Shown one piece after another: positions 33,128 through 43,427 of a DNA stretch of 64,000 nucleotides (positions are counted from its first letter, which is position 1; each line of letters begins with the position of its first letter). Source of the stretch: Lactobacillus sp. ESL0246 (GTDB taxonomy: Bacteria; Bacillota; Bacilli; Lactobacillales; Lactobacillaceae); the NCBI RefSeq assembly GCF_003692965.1, contig NZ_REHC01000006.1, positions 1 to 64,000 on the forward strand. The letters are read 5' to 3'. The notes beneath the pieces are model-generated. The model ran no database searches. It saw nothing but the letters and a program-made list of their open reading frames with translations, and was not told the origin of the DNA. Position numbers and translations under genes: made by a program.

Positions 33128-35527
33128 ATGGCAGTTGATTACGATTCAAAAGACTTTCTTAAAAGCGTTGATGCTCACTGGCGGGCAGCCAATTATTTAT
33201 CAGTCGGACAGCTCTTTTTAATGAGCAATCCATTGTTAAAAGATGATCTTAAAGCAAGCGATGTTAAACCTAAGCCAATTGGCCATTGGGGAACAATCTC
33301 ACCACAAAACTTTATCTATGCCCATTTAAATCGGGTTATTAAGAAATATGGGTTGGACATGTTTTATATTGAAGGCTCAGGACATGGCGGTCAAGTGATG
33401 GTATCTAATTCATACCTCGATGGCTCATATAGTGAGCTTTATCCTGAAATTCAGCAAAATGAAGCTGGAATGACTAAACTATTTAAGCGTTTTAGTTTTC
33501 CAGGCGGTTCTGCGTCTCATGCTGCTCCTGAAACTCCAGGTTCAATGCATGAAGGTGGAGAATTAGGCTATTCGATTTCTCATGGTACCGGTGCAATTTT
33601 GGATAATCCTGATGTTATTGCCGCCGTTGAAGTAGGCGATGGCGAAGCAGAAACGGGACCTTTAGCAGCTAGTTGGTTTAGTGATAAATTTATCAATCCA
33701 ATTAAAGATGGTGCGATTTTACCGATTTTGCAGATTAATGGGTTTAAAATTTCGAATCCAACTATTGTTTCTAGGATGACCGATGAAGAACTGACTAAAT
33801 ATTTTGAAGGTATGGGTTGGCATCCGTATATCATTTCAGCCTATCAAGGCGGTGAATTTGATGGCTATAAGGATCATATGGAAATTCATGAAGAAATGGC
33901 TAAGCTGATGGATACTGTGATTGAAGAAATTAAGGCTATTCAAATACATGCTCGTGAAAATAATGATGCTTCGATTGTTAATTGGCCAATGATTATTTTC
34001 CGTGTACCTAAAGGATGGACCGGTCCTAAATTTGATCTTGACGGCAATCCAATCGAAAATTCATTTAGAGCCCACCAAATTCCAATCCCTGTAGCTCAAG
34101 ATGATATGACGCATAAAGATATGTTGATTGATTGGCTAAAGAGTTATAAACCAGAAGAACTATTTGATTCAAACGGTGTACCAACCGAATTGGTTACTGC
34201 TGATAATGTTACTGGTGAAAGTCGCATGGCTATGAATCCAATTACTAATGGCGGTAAAAATTCTAGGCGACTAAGTTTACCTGATTATCGAAAATACGCT
34301 TTAAAATTTGATCAACCTGGTTCAATTGAAGCAGAAGATATGACGGAATGGGCAAAGTATCTAAGCGAAATTGCAGAACTCAATCCAGATAATTTCCGTG
34401 GCTTTGGTCCTGACGAAACAAAGTCAAATCGGCTGTTCAAATTTATTGATGAGCAAAAACGTCAATGGGAAAGTTCAATTCATACACCAAATGATGAAAA
34501 TTTAGCAACGAGTGGACGTTTAATTGATTCACAATTATCTGAACATCAAGATGAAGGTTGGCTTGAAGGATACGTTCTTTCTGGTCGCCATGGGTTCTTT
34601 GCCACTTATGAAGCGTTTGGCAGGGTTGTTGATTCAATGTTGACTCAACATATGAAATGGTTAAGAAAAGCCAAAGAACAGTATTGGCGTAAGGATTATC
34701 CATCACTTAATTTTGTTGCAACTTCTACTGTTTTTCAACAAGATCATAATGGGTATACTCACCAAGATCCAGGCATATTGACCCATATGTATGAAAAGAA
34801 TCGGCCAGATCTTGTTCATGAATACTTACCAGCTGATACTAATTCACTTTTGGCTGTTTCTAAAAAGGCCTTTACAGATCGTGAATGCATCAATATTTTG
34901 GTAACATCTAAGCAGGAACGCCCACAGTGGTTCTCGATTGATGAAGCAACTAGGATTGCTGAACATGGCTTATCATATATTGATTGGGCTTCAACCGATC
35001 AAAATTCTAAGCCAGATGTGATTTTCGCTTCAACAGAAACAGAACCAACTATGGAATCATTAGCAGCAATTGACATTTTACATAAGTATTTCTCTGACTT
35101 AAAGATTCGGTACATTAATGTGATTGATGTTATGAAATTGATGAATACTAAGGACAATCCAGAAGCTATTTCTGATGAAGAATTTGAGCAACTATTCCCA
35201 AGTGATGTTCCCGTTATCTTTGCATGGCATGGTTATAAGGCAATGATGGAATCAATTTGGTTTGGTCGCGGTCGTAGCAACGTTCATATTCATTGTTATG
35301 AAGAAGAAGGCGACATTACTACTCCATTTGATATGCGTGTTGTCAATGAACTTGATCGGTTCCATTTAGCGAAAGATGCTATTTTAAGTGTCCCACGATA
35401 TGCTTCTAAGAGTACAGGCTTTGTAAATCAAATGGATACGCTTTTAGCTAAACACCATGATTATATTCGTGATAATGGTAAGGATATTCCTGAAGTGACA
35501 GAGTGGAAATGGACTGGCTTAGAATAA
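33128..35527 (+). CDS. xpkA: Xylulose-5-phosphate / fructose-6-phosphate phosphoketolase
   Basis: A 799-residue thiamine-diphosphate enzyme that splits xylulose 5-phosphate with phosphate into glyceraldehyde 3-phosphate and acetyl phosphate. It has the family N-terminus ([15 protein letters not shown]), [11 protein letters not shown], the glycine-rich HGGQVM, the ThDP motif [14 protein letters not shown], and later HGYKAM and the RG..H region. Length is standard. This is the key enzyme of pentose and nucleoside-ribose use in lactobacilli. AAGGGAG lies about 8 bp before the ATG, and a terminator follows. Confidence 0.97.
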   Translation: MAVDYDSKDFLKSVDAHWRAANYLSVGQLFLMSNPLLKDDLKASDVKPKPIGHWGTISPQNFIYAHLNRVIKKYGLDMFYIEGSGHGGQVMVSNSYLDGSYSELYPEIQQNEAGMTKLFKRFSFPGGSASHAAPETPGSMHEGGELGYSISHGTGAILDNPDVIAAVEVGDGEAETGPLAASWFSDKFINPIKDGAILPILQINGFKISNPTIVSRMTDEELTKYFEGMGWHPYIISAYQGGEFDGYKDHMEIHEEMAKLMDTVIEEIKAIQIHARENNDASIVNWPMIIFRVPKGWTGPKFDLDGNPIENSFRAHQIPIPVAQDDMTHKDMLIDWLKSYKPEELFDSNGVPTELVTADNVTGESRMAMNPITNGGKNSRRLSLPDYRKYALKFDQPGSIEAEDMTEWAKYLSEIAELNPDNFRGFGPDETKSNRLFKFIDEQKRQWESSIHTPNDENLATSGRLIDSQLSEHQDEGWLEGYVLSGRHGFFATYEAFGRVVDSMLTQHMKWLRKAKEQYWRKDYPSLNFVATSTVFQQDHNGYTHQDPGILTHMYEKNRPDLVHEYLPADTNSLLAVSKKAFTDRECINILVTSKQERPQWFSIDEATRIAEHGLSYIDWASTDQNSKPDVIFASTETEPTMESLAAIDILHKYFSDLKIRYINVIDVMKLMNTKDNPEAISDEEFEQLFPSDVPVIFAWHGYKAMMESIWFGRGRSNVHIHCYEEEGDITTPFDMRVVNELDRFHLAKDAILSVPRYASKSTGFVNQMDTLLAKHHDYIRDNGKDIPEVTEWKWTGLE

Positions 35528-35573
35528 AGTAAATTTTGTTTAATTAAAATAAAGCGGTTAATTATTTTTGATT

Positions 35574-35613
35574 GAGGCTAACTTCTATTATCTTAAGGGA
35601 GTTAGCCTTTTTG
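35574..35613 (+). terminator. Terminator after xpkA
   Basis: AGGCTAAC / GTTAGCCT stem with an 18-base loop followed by TTTTTG. Confidence 0.78.
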
Positions 35614-35724
35614 TTTTGAAATACATCTTACATTGTAATTTTTATAAATTTTTGTTGATATTTACGAACGATTTATTATAGAATTTAATTAAATGTTAAC
35701 TTTGATGCTAAAGTAAAGGAAAAA

Positions 35725-36921
35725 ATGATGACTAAAAAAATTAATGTGTTAACCACAACGGATATCCATGGTTTTATTGCGAACAATGCCCAAGCGCCAG
35801 CGTTAGCTTTGCAAGGATTAAAGCAAAAATATCCTAATTCATTATTAATGGATAGTGGTGACTTTTTTGTCGGCAACCCATTGACAACTTTTTTTTGCGA
35901 TGAGTTACCAATCTCACCGCTAGTAGAATACGCCAATAAAGTTGGTTTTGACGTTATGGTACCGGGGAATCATGATTTTGATCATGGTGTTCGTTATTTA
36001 AAAGAGCAAGTTAAACATTTAACCGCAGATTACGTCTGTTGTAATGCGTTTTCAGATAATGATGAGTTGCTTTTTCCTCCGTTTTCAATTAAAGAGGTGG
36101 CAGGTATTAAAGTTGGTGTTATTGGCTTGTTAACAAGCAGAATGTCTATGATTAGTGACTATGATGTAACATCAGGATTAATTGTTAAAGAGGCGTTACC
36201 AGAGCTGCAAAAACAAGTTGCGATTCTACGGGATCAAGTTGATCTGGTGTTGGTTGGCTATCATGGTGGAATTGAACGTGATCTCACTACCCATAACGAA
36301 ATTAATTATGCCACTGGTGAAGATGAAACTTTTAAATTAGTAACAAATACACCTGGAATTGATGGATTTAGTTGTGGACACCAACACCGCGTTAACCATG
36401 GACAACTCGGCCAAACTTTAGTTGTTCAAGGAGGATATCGTGGAAATTATTTTGGTCACATGGCGTTTGAATTTAATGAGCAAAAAGAAATTAGTACACG
36501 TCAAGAAGAAGTTATTGCAACAGATACTCTGCCTATGCAGTCTGGCAAATTTTATAGTGAAGAAGTCTACCAGTCTTGGCTACAAACACCATTGAATCTT
36601 GACTACCTAATAAAATTTTTACAAGAAAAATTTGCAAGAAATGAAATGGGAGTTTTTATTAAATTAGAAGGTAAAACCAGAAAACAGGTAATTGATTCTT
36701 TTACAATTCCATATGGTGTTAGAATTTATCATTTAAATCAACAGGAATATAAGAAATTTACAAAGCAAAACTGGACCTTGAAGCAAGAAAACTATAAACT
36801 GGGGGCCAATGATTTTGTTATTCTCACTAATACATATGATGTACCTGAATATCGTTTAACGGATCAATTTGTAGATAATATTGTTGATGAGTATTCACAC
36901 TACTTGAAGCAGCACAATTAA
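35725..36921 (+). CDS. Intracellular 5'-nucleotidase / metallophosphatase family protein
   Basis: A 398-residue protein. The N-terminal calcineurin-like metallophosphatase domain (residues 1-240) has metal-ligand motifs TDIHG, DSGDFFVGN, GNHDFDHG, GYHGG and CGHQHR. The C-terminal 5'-nucleotidase domain (about 255-395) is short. There is no signal peptide or wall anchor, so it probably works inside the cell, unlike classical UshA. The substrate is likely a nucleotide or nucleotide-sugar. AAAGGA precedes the ATG (35725 or 35728). The transporter gene starts 10 bp later. Confidence 0.88.
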   Translation: MMTKKINVLTTTDIHGFIANNAQAPALALQGLKQKYPNSLLMDSGDFFVGNPLTTFFCDELPISPLVEYANKVGFDVMVPGNHDFDHGVRYLKEQVKHLTADYVCCNAFSDNDELLFPPFSIKEVAGIKVGVIGLLTSRMSMISDYDVTSGLIVKEALPELQKQVAILRDQVDLVLVGYHGGIERDLTTHNEINYATGEDETFKLVTNTPGIDGFSCGHQHRVNHGQLGQTLVVQGGYRGNYFGHMAFEFNEQKEISTRQEEVIATDTLPMQSGKFYSEEVYQSWLQTPLNLDYLIKFLQEKFARNEMGVFIKLEGKTRKQVIDSFTIPYGVRIYHLNQQEYKKFTKQNWTLKQENYKLGANDFVILTNTYDVPEYRLTDQFVDNIVDEYSHYLKQHN

Positions 36922-36931
36922 GGAGAAAATT

Positions 36932-38104
36932 ATGGGATTAATTGGAATAATATTGGTATTAGGGTTGCTTTATGGGGTCAGTTTTGATCGTAAAATGATT
37001 GATTATAAATCAATTTTATATTTATTTGTTACTGAAGTTGTAATTTTATTTTTAATATTAAAGACAACGGTTGGTGACTGGATTATTAAGGGTTTGTCGA
37101 GCAGCTTAAATATTATTAGTGCTTCTAGCAGCAAAGGGGTTAACTTTGTTTTTGGTAATTTGAAAAATCCAGCAGCAGCCTCTCAGTTTTTCTTAGATGT
37201 GTTGCTGCCATTGATATTTATTTGTGCATTGATTGAATTGTTACAATATCTACGAATTTTACCATTCATTATCAAATATGTAGGTAAAGTACTGAAAAAG
37301 CTATTTCATATTGATGAAATTAATGCATTTACAATTTTAAGTTACCCGATTGTAAGTAATGGAGTCTTTGTTCCATTTAAAGATCAAATGAAAGATATGT
37401 CGCCTAATCAATTATTTACTTTATCAATTTATACATTGTCAAATACAACGCTGACAATGCTTGCTTCATATATGCATATTATTAAATCGGAATTTATCAT
37501 TGTGGCGTTAGTCCTTAATCTATTTACTTCGATTATCGTTGCTAAAATCGTTGCCCCCTATGATATATCAAAAGTCAGTTATGAAATTTCTACTCAAAAT
37601 ACGAATCAAAAATCTCTCATTACTAGGCTGATAGACAGCATGAATCTAGGCTTTAAATTAGCAATTAATATTTCAATTTCAATTATTGGTTTCGTTTCTT
37701 TAATTACCTTTGTTAATATTATCTTTAAATCGGTTTGCGGTAAAACGTTGACAGCTCTTATAGGCTATGTATGTGCTCCAATTACATTTTTAATGGGTAT
37801 AGATGTCCACTCTATTGTTAGTGCTGGTACTGTAATTGCAACTAAGGCTTTTACTAATATTTTCGTTGCAATTAACCAAATTAATATGAATACTGTACCG
37901 CTAAAAACTCAAGCAATTGTAAGTGTATTTTTAATTTCCTTTGCCAATTTACCAAATTTAGGAACAACTTTGGGAATTATGCATACAATGGTTGATGACA
38001 AACATGGTGAGGCGATTGCAAGTCATGCCTTACGTTTGTTTTTGGTTGCAACGGCAGTCAGTATTATTAATGGTGCTTTAGCGGGACTATTTTACTCATT
38101 TTAA
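36932..38104 (+). CDS. Divergent CNT/NupC-like nucleoside transporter
   Basis: A 390-residue membrane protein with about ten hydrophobic helices. Its layout follows concentrative nucleoside transporters: N-terminal helix pair, a gate region starting LLPLIFICALIELLQYL, then the two half-helix regions. The usual nucleoside-contact motif GQTEAP is replaced by SNGVFVPF, and the usual NEFVAY by TNIFVAI. The fold assignment is fairly sure, but substrate binding must differ from NupC. It lies 10 bp after the nucleotidase-like gene, so a nucleoside or base substrate is plausible. Confidence 0.75.
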   Translation: MGLIGIILVLGLLYGVSFDRKMIDYKSILYLFVTEVVILFLILKTTVGDWIIKGLSSSLNIISASSSKGVNFVFGNLKNPAAASQFFLDVLLPLIFICALIELLQYLRILPFIIKYVGKVLKKLFHIDEINAFTILSYPIVSNGVFVPFKDQMKDMSPNQLFTLSIYTLSNTTLTMLASYMHIIKSEFIIVALVLNLFTSIIVAKIVAPYDISKVSYEISTQNTNQKSLITRLIDSMNLGFKLAINISISIIGFVSLITFVNIIFKSVCGKTLTALIGYVCAPITFLMGIDVHSIVSAGTVIATKAFTNIFVAINQINMNTVPLKTQAIVSVFLISFANLPNLGTTLGIMHTMVDDKHGEAIASHALRLFLVATAVSIINGALAGLFYSF

Positions 38105-38116
38105 TTATCATTATTC

Positions 38117-38145
38117 TTGTTAAAAACAATAAATTTATTTATAAT
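38117..38145 (+). promoter_or_regulatory. Promoter upstream of the Mn riboswitch
   Basis: TTGTTA, 17-bp spacer, TATAAT at 38140-38145. Transcription would begin just before the riboswitch. Confidence 0.7.
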
Positions 38146-38156
38146 AAAATTAATCA

Positions 38157-38264
38157 TAAGGGAGTAACAGCATTACCTGCGATAAGCCCAACAACCGAAG
38201 AAATACTTCTGGACTTATCTTAATTAGTGAGACTTGTGTGTCAGGCATACGAGTCTCTTTTTTT
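38157..38264 (+). promoter_or_regulatory. Probable yybP-ykoY manganese riboswitch with terminator
   Basis: The leader between promoter and gene has the expected layout: GGGAGTA near the 5' end, several helices (CGAAG..ACTTC), and a 3' part GGCATACGAGTCTC followed by eight T. GAGACT (38229-38234) pairs with AGTCTC (38252-38257) as the terminator. The gene it controls is a P-type cation ATPase, the usual target of this manganese-sensing switch. Assignment rests on these landmarks and context, not on a covariance search. Confidence 0.65.
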
Positions 38265-38281
38265 ATATTAGGAGGTCAAAA

Positions 38282-40951
38282 ATGCCCCAAAGTTTTTATA
38301 ATGAAACAACTGAAGAAGTAGCTAAACAATTAGCCACTTCGTGTAATCAAGGTTTGACTGACATTCAGGTTAAACAAATGAGGGAAAAATATGGACCCAA
38401 TAGTTTAGCCAGTAAAAGAAAAATTAGTATTTGGCAACGTTTTATTGCGCAATTTAAGGATTTTATGATAATCGTTTTGATAATCGCTGCTTTACTTTCG
38501 GGATTCGTTGCTCGAGAGTGGACTGATGCAGCAATTATTATGGTGGTTGTCATCTTAAACGCAGTTCTTGGTGTGTTTCAAGAAGCCCGTTCTGAAGAGG
38601 CAATTAATGCGCTAAAGAAAATGGCAACACCCAATGCGCATGTGCGGCGTAACGGACAAATTGTTGAAATTCCAAGTACAGATTTGGTTCCAGGTGATAT
38701 TGTTTTATTTGAGGCTGGTGACGTTGTACCTGCTGATTTACGTTTATCGGTTACAAAAAGTTTGAAAGTTGAAGAATCTGCTTTGACTGGTGAATCAGTA
38801 CCTGTCGATAAATCGGATACTCAAATTGATGAAAAAAAAGTTGCATTAGCTGATCAAGTTAATATGGCCTTTGCTAATACAAACGTTACGTACGGGCGAG
38901 GCGAAGGAATTGTTACTCAGACAGGTATGAATACTGAGGTTGGTAAAATTGCAGCAATGCTCAATAATGCTGATGAAACTGATACGCCTTTAAAGCAAAA
39001 CTTGAATCAATTGGGTAAAACTCTAACACTTATGATTTTGCTGATTTGTGTGGTTGTATTCGCGGTCGGTTTCTTTACTAAAAAGGGAACGGAGCCGACT
39101 GATAAACTTGCAATTGACATGTTTTTAGTTGCAGTTTCACTTGCTGTTGCTGCCATACCTGAAGGATTACCAGCAATAGTAACGATTATCTTAGCTCTTG
39201 GTACACAAGTTATGGCAAAGCATAAATCAATTGTGCGTAAATTACCCGCAGTTGAAACCTTAGGAGCAACCGATATTATTTGTTCTGATAAGACTGGTAC
39301 GTTAACTCAAAATAAAATGACGGTTGAGCAAGTATTTTATGATAATCAACAGCATACAGCTACTCAAAAAATTGAAGAATCTAATCATGCACTAATGGTG
39401 ATGATATTAGCAAATGATTCAAAATTAGATGATAGTAATACGTTGCTTGGAGATCCGACAGAAACAGCTTTGATTCAATATGCGATTGATCATCAAATTG
39501 CAGTACCTGAATTATTAAAGAAACACAAGAGAAGACAAGAAGTGCCATTTGATTCAAGCCGCAAGTTGATGAGTACTATTAATCAAGACGATGAACAATA
39601 TTTGGTTGCAGTAAAAGGTGCTCCTGATCAATTACTTGAGCGCGTGACGCAAATTGAACAAAATGGGCAAATTGTCCCAATTACACAAAAACAAAAACAA
39701 ATGATTCTAACTTGTAATAAGGAGATGGCTCAAAAGGCGTTGCGTGTTTTAGGCTTGGCTTATAAAAAAGTTGATCAACTTTATGAAGAACCTACAACTA
39801 ATAATGTTGAGCAAGATTTGGTTTTTGCTGGTTTAGTAGGAATGATCGATCCTGAAAGACCAGAAGCAAAGGAGGCAATTGTCGAAGCTCATCAAGCCGG
39901 AATTAGAACTATTATGATAACCGGAGATTTTCAGGTAACTGCTCAAGCAATTGCTGAAAGGTTGGGAATTTTAAAGCCTGGCCAAGATGAACAAGTTGTG
40001 ACAGGTAGTCAATTAGATGAGTTTAGTGATAACTATTTAGAGCAACATGTACCAGACTTTAGTGTGTATGCACGAGTATCACCAGAACATAAAGTAAGAA
40101 TAGTTAAAGCTTGGCAGGCTCGAGGAAAAATTGTGGCAATGACTGGTGATGGTGTTAATGATGCTCCTAGCCTAAAGCAAGCAGATATAGGTATTGGCAT
40201 GGGAATTACTGGGACAGAAGTATCTAAAGGTGCCAGTGATATGATTTTGGCTGACGATAATTTTGCGACAATTGTTGAGGCAGTCAAGCAGGGGCGTAAA
40301 GTTTTCAGTAATATTCAAAAAGCAATCTTATATTTAATGAGTTGTAATGTTGGTGAAGTCTTAACTGTATTTATGATGACGATGTTAGGATGGGACATTT
40401 TAGCACCGGTGCAATTATTATGGATTAACTTAGTAACAGATACATTGCCAGCAATTGCGTTGGGACTAGAACCCGTTGAAAAGGGAATTATGAAGCGATT
40501 GCCACGGGGGAAAAAATCAAACTTCTTTAGCGGGGGCGTTTCGAGTTCGATTATTTATCAAGGTATTTTAGAAGGTATCCTTGTTTTAATAACTTACCAA
40601 TTAGGACTAAATTTTGGCCCGCATACTGGCAATACAAATTTGCAGCATGCAGATGCACTAACGATGGCGTTTCTTACTTTAGGATTAATTCAATTATTTC
40701 ATGCAGTTAATTCTAAGTATATTCATCAATCAATTTTTAATACGAATATTTTTGCTAATAAGTGGTTTAATTGGGCTATTCTGATTTCAGCAATTGTAAT
40801 GGCTGCCGTTGAATTGCCGTTTATGACTAAATTCTTTGATGTAACTGAATTGAATGCCACTCAATGGTTAATTGTCTTATTTGCTGGAGTTTGCATGATT
40901 GTGATCGTAGAAATTGTAAAGTTTTGTCAACGACTAGCTGGTAAAAATTAA
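38282..40951 (+). CDS. P-type cation-transporting ATPase (P2A, Ca2+/Mn2+ type)
   Basis: An 889-residue membrane pump. It has the N-terminal cation ATPase domain, TGESVPV in the actuator, PEGLPAIV in helix four, the phosphorylated aspartate in SDKTGTLT, KGAPDQLLE in the nucleotide domain, TGDGVNDAPSLKQADIGI in the hinge, and a C-terminal helix bundle with NLVTDTLPAIALG. Family members export calcium or manganese. The upstream riboswitch favours manganese. ATG 38282 with AGGAGG 7 bp before it is chosen; the longer frame starts inside the terminator hairpin. Confidence 0.93.
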   Translation: MPQSFYNETTEEVAKQLATSCNQGLTDIQVKQMREKYGPNSLASKRKISIWQRFIAQFKDFMIIVLIIAALLSGFVAREWTDAAIIMVVVILNAVLGVFQEARSEEAINALKKMATPNAHVRRNGQIVEIPSTDLVPGDIVLFEAGDVVPADLRLSVTKSLKVEESALTGESVPVDKSDTQIDEKKVALADQVNMAFANTNVTYGRGEGIVTQTGMNTEVGKIAAMLNNADETDTPLKQNLNQLGKTLTLMILLICVVVFAVGFFTKKGTEPTDKLAIDMFLVAVSLAVAAIPEGLPAIVTIILALGTQVMAKHKSIVRKLPAVETLGATDIICSDKTGTLTQNKMTVEQVFYDNQQHTATQKIEESNHALMVMILANDSKLDDSNTLLGDPTETALIQYAIDHQIAVPELLKKHKRRQEVPFDSSRKLMSTINQDDEQYLVAVKGAPDQLLERVTQIEQNGQIVPITQKQKQMILTCNKEMAQKALRVLGLAYKKVDQLYEEPTTNNVEQDLVFAGLVGMIDPERPEAKEAIVEAHQAGIRTIMITGDFQVTAQAIAERLGILKPGQDEQVVTGSQLDEFSDNYLEQHVPDFSVYARVSPEHKVRIVKAWQARGKIVAMTGDGVNDAPSLKQADIGIGMGITGTEVSKGASDMILADDNFATIVEAVKQGRKVFSNIQKAILYLMSCNVGEVLTVFMMTMLGWDILAPVQLLWINLVTDTLPAIALGLEPVEKGIMKRLPRGKKSNFFSGGVSSSIIYQGILEGILVLITYQLGLNFGPHTGNTNLQHADALTMAFLTLGLIQLFHAVNSKYIHQSIFNTNIFANKWFNWAILISAIVMAAVELPFMTKFFDVTELNATQWLIVLFAGVCMIVIVEIVKFCQRLAGKN

Positions 40952-40972
40952 ATATACCTAAATAAAACAGTG

Positions 40973-41008
40973 CTGTTTTGATGTAAATTTTAAAACAGTG
41001 CTTTTTCT
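40973..41008 (+). terminator. Terminator after the P-type ATPase
   Basis: CTGTTTT / AAAACAG stem followed by TGCTTTTTC; the arms also form a repeat of AAAACAGTGCT. Confidence 0.65.
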
Positions 41009-41212
41009 TATAATCGTTTAGTATAGCCATAAAAAATGTTCTGGCTGTTTTTTAGAAGTACTGTTTAAACGTTTTTTATAAAATTTTTTGTGTATTACAT
41101 ATAATTTTTTGTTAAAATTGAGCTTATTTTTTAAAGTTCTTAATAGATTATAGTAGAATTTACTAAATACTTAGTTTTTAAATTTGTATTGACTATGAAA
41201 GGGGCGATAACA

Positions 41213-41950
41213 GTGTCGATGATAGAATTCCACGATGTGCAAAAATATTATGGCCATTTTCACGCATTACACGACATTAACTTAGAGATAGATCAAGGTG
41301 AAACGGTGGTTTTAATTGGACCTTCAGGTTCTGGTAAAAGCACTTTGGTACGTACTGTAAACGGTCTTGAATCAATTCAAAAAGGCAAATTGATAGTTAA
41401 TGGCCACGATTTGTCTGATCCTAAAACTAATTTAAATATTCTACGTAGTGATGTTGGCATGGTATTCCAGCACTTTAATTTGTATAAAAACAAAGACGTA
41501 TTAGAGAATATTATGTTAGCGCCAAGAATTGTTAGTCACATACCTGAAGAAGAAAACAAAAAGCAAGCCATGGAGCTTCTTGAGATGGTTGGTTTAGAGA
41601 AATGGGCACACAATATGCCATCACAGATTTCTGGTGGGCAAAAGCAACGTGTGGCCATTGCCCGAACGCTAGCAATGAAGCCAAAATTAATTTTATATGA
41701 TGAACCAACATCCGCGCTTGATCCTGAGATGATTGATGACGTTTTACAAGTCATTAAAAAGGTTACAAGTGAAAGCAGGATGACATCATTAATAGTGACA
41801 CACGAGATGGGTTTCGCAAAAGAAGTTGCCAATCGGGTAATTTTTATGGATAAAGGCACCATAGTTGAAGATGATGATAGTGATAGCTTTTTCAAGCATC
41901 CGAAAACGGAACGAGCACGACAATTTCTAAGTAAAATCATTTCACATTAA
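41213..41950 (+). CDS. glnQ: Polar amino acid (glutamine type) ABC transporter ATPase
   Basis: A 245-residue ATPase: Walker A GPSGSGKST, Q-loop VFQHFNLY, signature ISGGQKQR, Walker B LILYDEPTSALDPE and H-loop TH. It powers the importer encoded by the next three genes. The start is GTG 41213, with AAAGGGG about 8 bp upstream; the longer frame from TTG 41189 would place that site inside the gene. ATG 41219 is possible. AAGGAGG links it to the next gene. Confidence 0.93.
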   Translation: MSMIEFHDVQKYYGHFHALHDINLEIDQGETVVLIGPSGSGKSTLVRTVNGLESIQKGKLIVNGHDLSDPKTNLNILRSDVGMVFQHFNLYKNKDVLENIMLAPRIVSHIPEEENKKQAMELLEMVGLEKWAHNMPSQISGGQKQRVAIARTLAMKPKLILYDEPTSALDPEMIDDVLQVIKKVTSESRMTSLIVTHEMGFAKEVANRVIFMDKGTIVEDDDSDSFFKHPKTERARQFLSKIISH

Positions 41951-41961
41951 GGAGGCCAAGT

Positions 41962-42777
41962 ATGAAAAAGAAATTTTGGCTATTTCCGCTAATGTTTTGG
42001 GTACTATTTTTGACAGGTTGTGGTCAAAAGATGAATGATCAATCTGTTTTAAATAGTGTGCAACAAACCAAAACAATTACCTGGGGTGTCAAAGGTGATG
42101 TGAAATTATTTGGGCTAGTTGACGTTAAAGATGGTGAACAAAAAGGCTTTGATGTTGATATGGCTAAACATATCACTAAACATATTTTGGGACCAGATGG
42201 TAAAGCAGAGTTCGTAACTACAACTTCTCAATCAAGAATACCTTTACTTAAAAATGGTAATGTTGATGCAGTAATTGCAACCATGTCGATTACTCCAGAA
42301 CGCAAAAAAGTAATCTCTTTTTCAAATTCATATTTTGATGCTGGTCAATCATTATTAGTCCCTAAGGATTCAAAAATAAAAGGTACCAAGGATCTTAATG
42401 GTAAGACGGTCATTGGTGTTGTTGGTGCAAATTCGGTCCAGAATATAAAGAAAGTTGCACCTAAAGCAAAGGTAATTGAACTTCAAGATTATGCTCAAGC
42501 AATGAATGCTCTGAAATCACATCAGGGTGATGCCTTAACAACTGATAATGGTATTTTATTTGGATTGGCAGTTCAAAATCCTGGATATGAAGTTCGCGGT
42601 GGCACTTTCACTGTTGAGCCGTATGGAGTTGCAGTTAATAAGGGACAAACCTCATTTACCAAGGCTGTGGACAAGGCAGTTCTTGAAATGCAGCATAGTG
42701 GTGAATACAATCACTTGATTAAAAAGTGGTTTGGCGATGTTCCGGGATTTAATTATAAGGAGCTGTATCGCCAATGA
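41962..42777 (+). CDS. glnH: Amino acid ABC transporter substrate-binding lipoprotein
   Basis: A 271-residue lipoprotein. The signal peptide ends in the lipobox LTGC with lipidated Cys20. Two lobes of the SBP_bac_3 family follow, with GFDVDMAKHI, the DAVIATMSITPERK ligand loop, and RGGTFTVEPYGVAVNKG near the end. It delivers glutamine or a similar polar amino acid to the permeases. It lies 11 bp after the ATPase gene and its stop overlaps the permease start by 4 bp. Confidence 0.94.
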   Translation: MKKKFWLFPLMFWVLFLTGCGQKMNDQSVLNSVQQTKTITWGVKGDVKLFGLVDVKDGEQKGFDVDMAKHITKHILGPDGKAEFVTTTSQSRIPLLKNGNVDAVIATMSITPERKKVISFSNSYFDAGQSLLVPKDSKIKGTKDLNGKTVIGVVGANSVQNIKKVAPKAKVIELQDYAQAMNALKSHQGDALTTDNGILFGLAVQNPGYEVRGGTFTVEPYGVAVNKGQTSFTKAVDKAVLEMQHSGEYNHLIKKWFGDVPGFNYKELYRQ

Positions 42778-43412
42778 TCAATATATTTTCTAAATTTAGC
42801 AATCAGTTGTTAGTAGGATTAGGCTGGACTGTGTTATCTAGTATTATTGCACTGTTTTTTAGTTTAGTCATAGGCACAATTTTTGCAATAATGGAAGTGG
42901 TTCCCAACCGAGTAGCACGAATAATCGGACGTTCATATGTTGAAATTATGCGAAATATACCCTTGCTTGTAATTACGATGTTTTTTTATTTGGTTATTCC
43001 AATGTATATCGTTAAAGTAAATGGATTTACCGCAGGAACAATTGGGCTAACACTGTACACATCAGCATTCATTGCTGAAACAATTCGCTCAGGAATTCAA
43101 TCAGTTTCAGGCGGACAAATGGAAGGAGCCCGTTCAACAGGGATGACCTATTGGCAGGCAATGAAATATATTATCCTTCCGCAGGCATTCAAAATTGTTA
43201 TCCCGCCTTTAGGCAATCAATTTGTTAATCTAGTTAAAAATTCCTCAGTTCTAGCTTTTGTTGCAGGTTTTGATTTGATGTATCAAGCAAATGCGATTGC
43301 ATCGACAACCTTTGATACAATTAACAGCTATTTGGTAGTTGGAGTATTATATTTGATTATTACCCTACCAATTAGTTACTATATGCAATATCTAGAAAAG
43401 AAATTAGCTTAG
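42774..43412 (+). CDS. Amino acid ABC transporter permease 1 (HisM/GlnP type)
   Basis: A 212-residue membrane protein with five helices. It has the EMRNIPLLVITMFF-like start of the domain, and the coupling motif EGARSTGMTYWQAMKYIILPQAF that contacts the ATPase. It forms the channel with the second permease. Overlap with the binding-protein gene (ATGA) implies coupling. Confidence 0.93.
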   Translation: MINIFSKFSNQLLVGLGWTVLSSIIALFFSLVIGTIFAIMEVVPNRVARIIGRSYVEIMRNIPLLVITMFFYLVIPMYIVKVNGFTAGTIGLTLYTSAFIAETIRSGIQSVSGGQMEGARSTGMTYWQAMKYIILPQAFKIVIPPLGNQFVNLVKNSSVLAFVAGFDLMYQANAIASTTFDTINSYLVVGVLYLIITLPISYYMQYLEKKLA

Positions 43413-43427
43413 AGGAGGTGCAGTCAA

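Noticed and set aside
41536-41940. 134-codon minus-strand frame opposite the glutamine ABC ATPase gene
   Set aside because: It is a mirror of a strongly conserved gene; no ribosome binding site and a cysteine/serine-rich composition typical of antisense frames.
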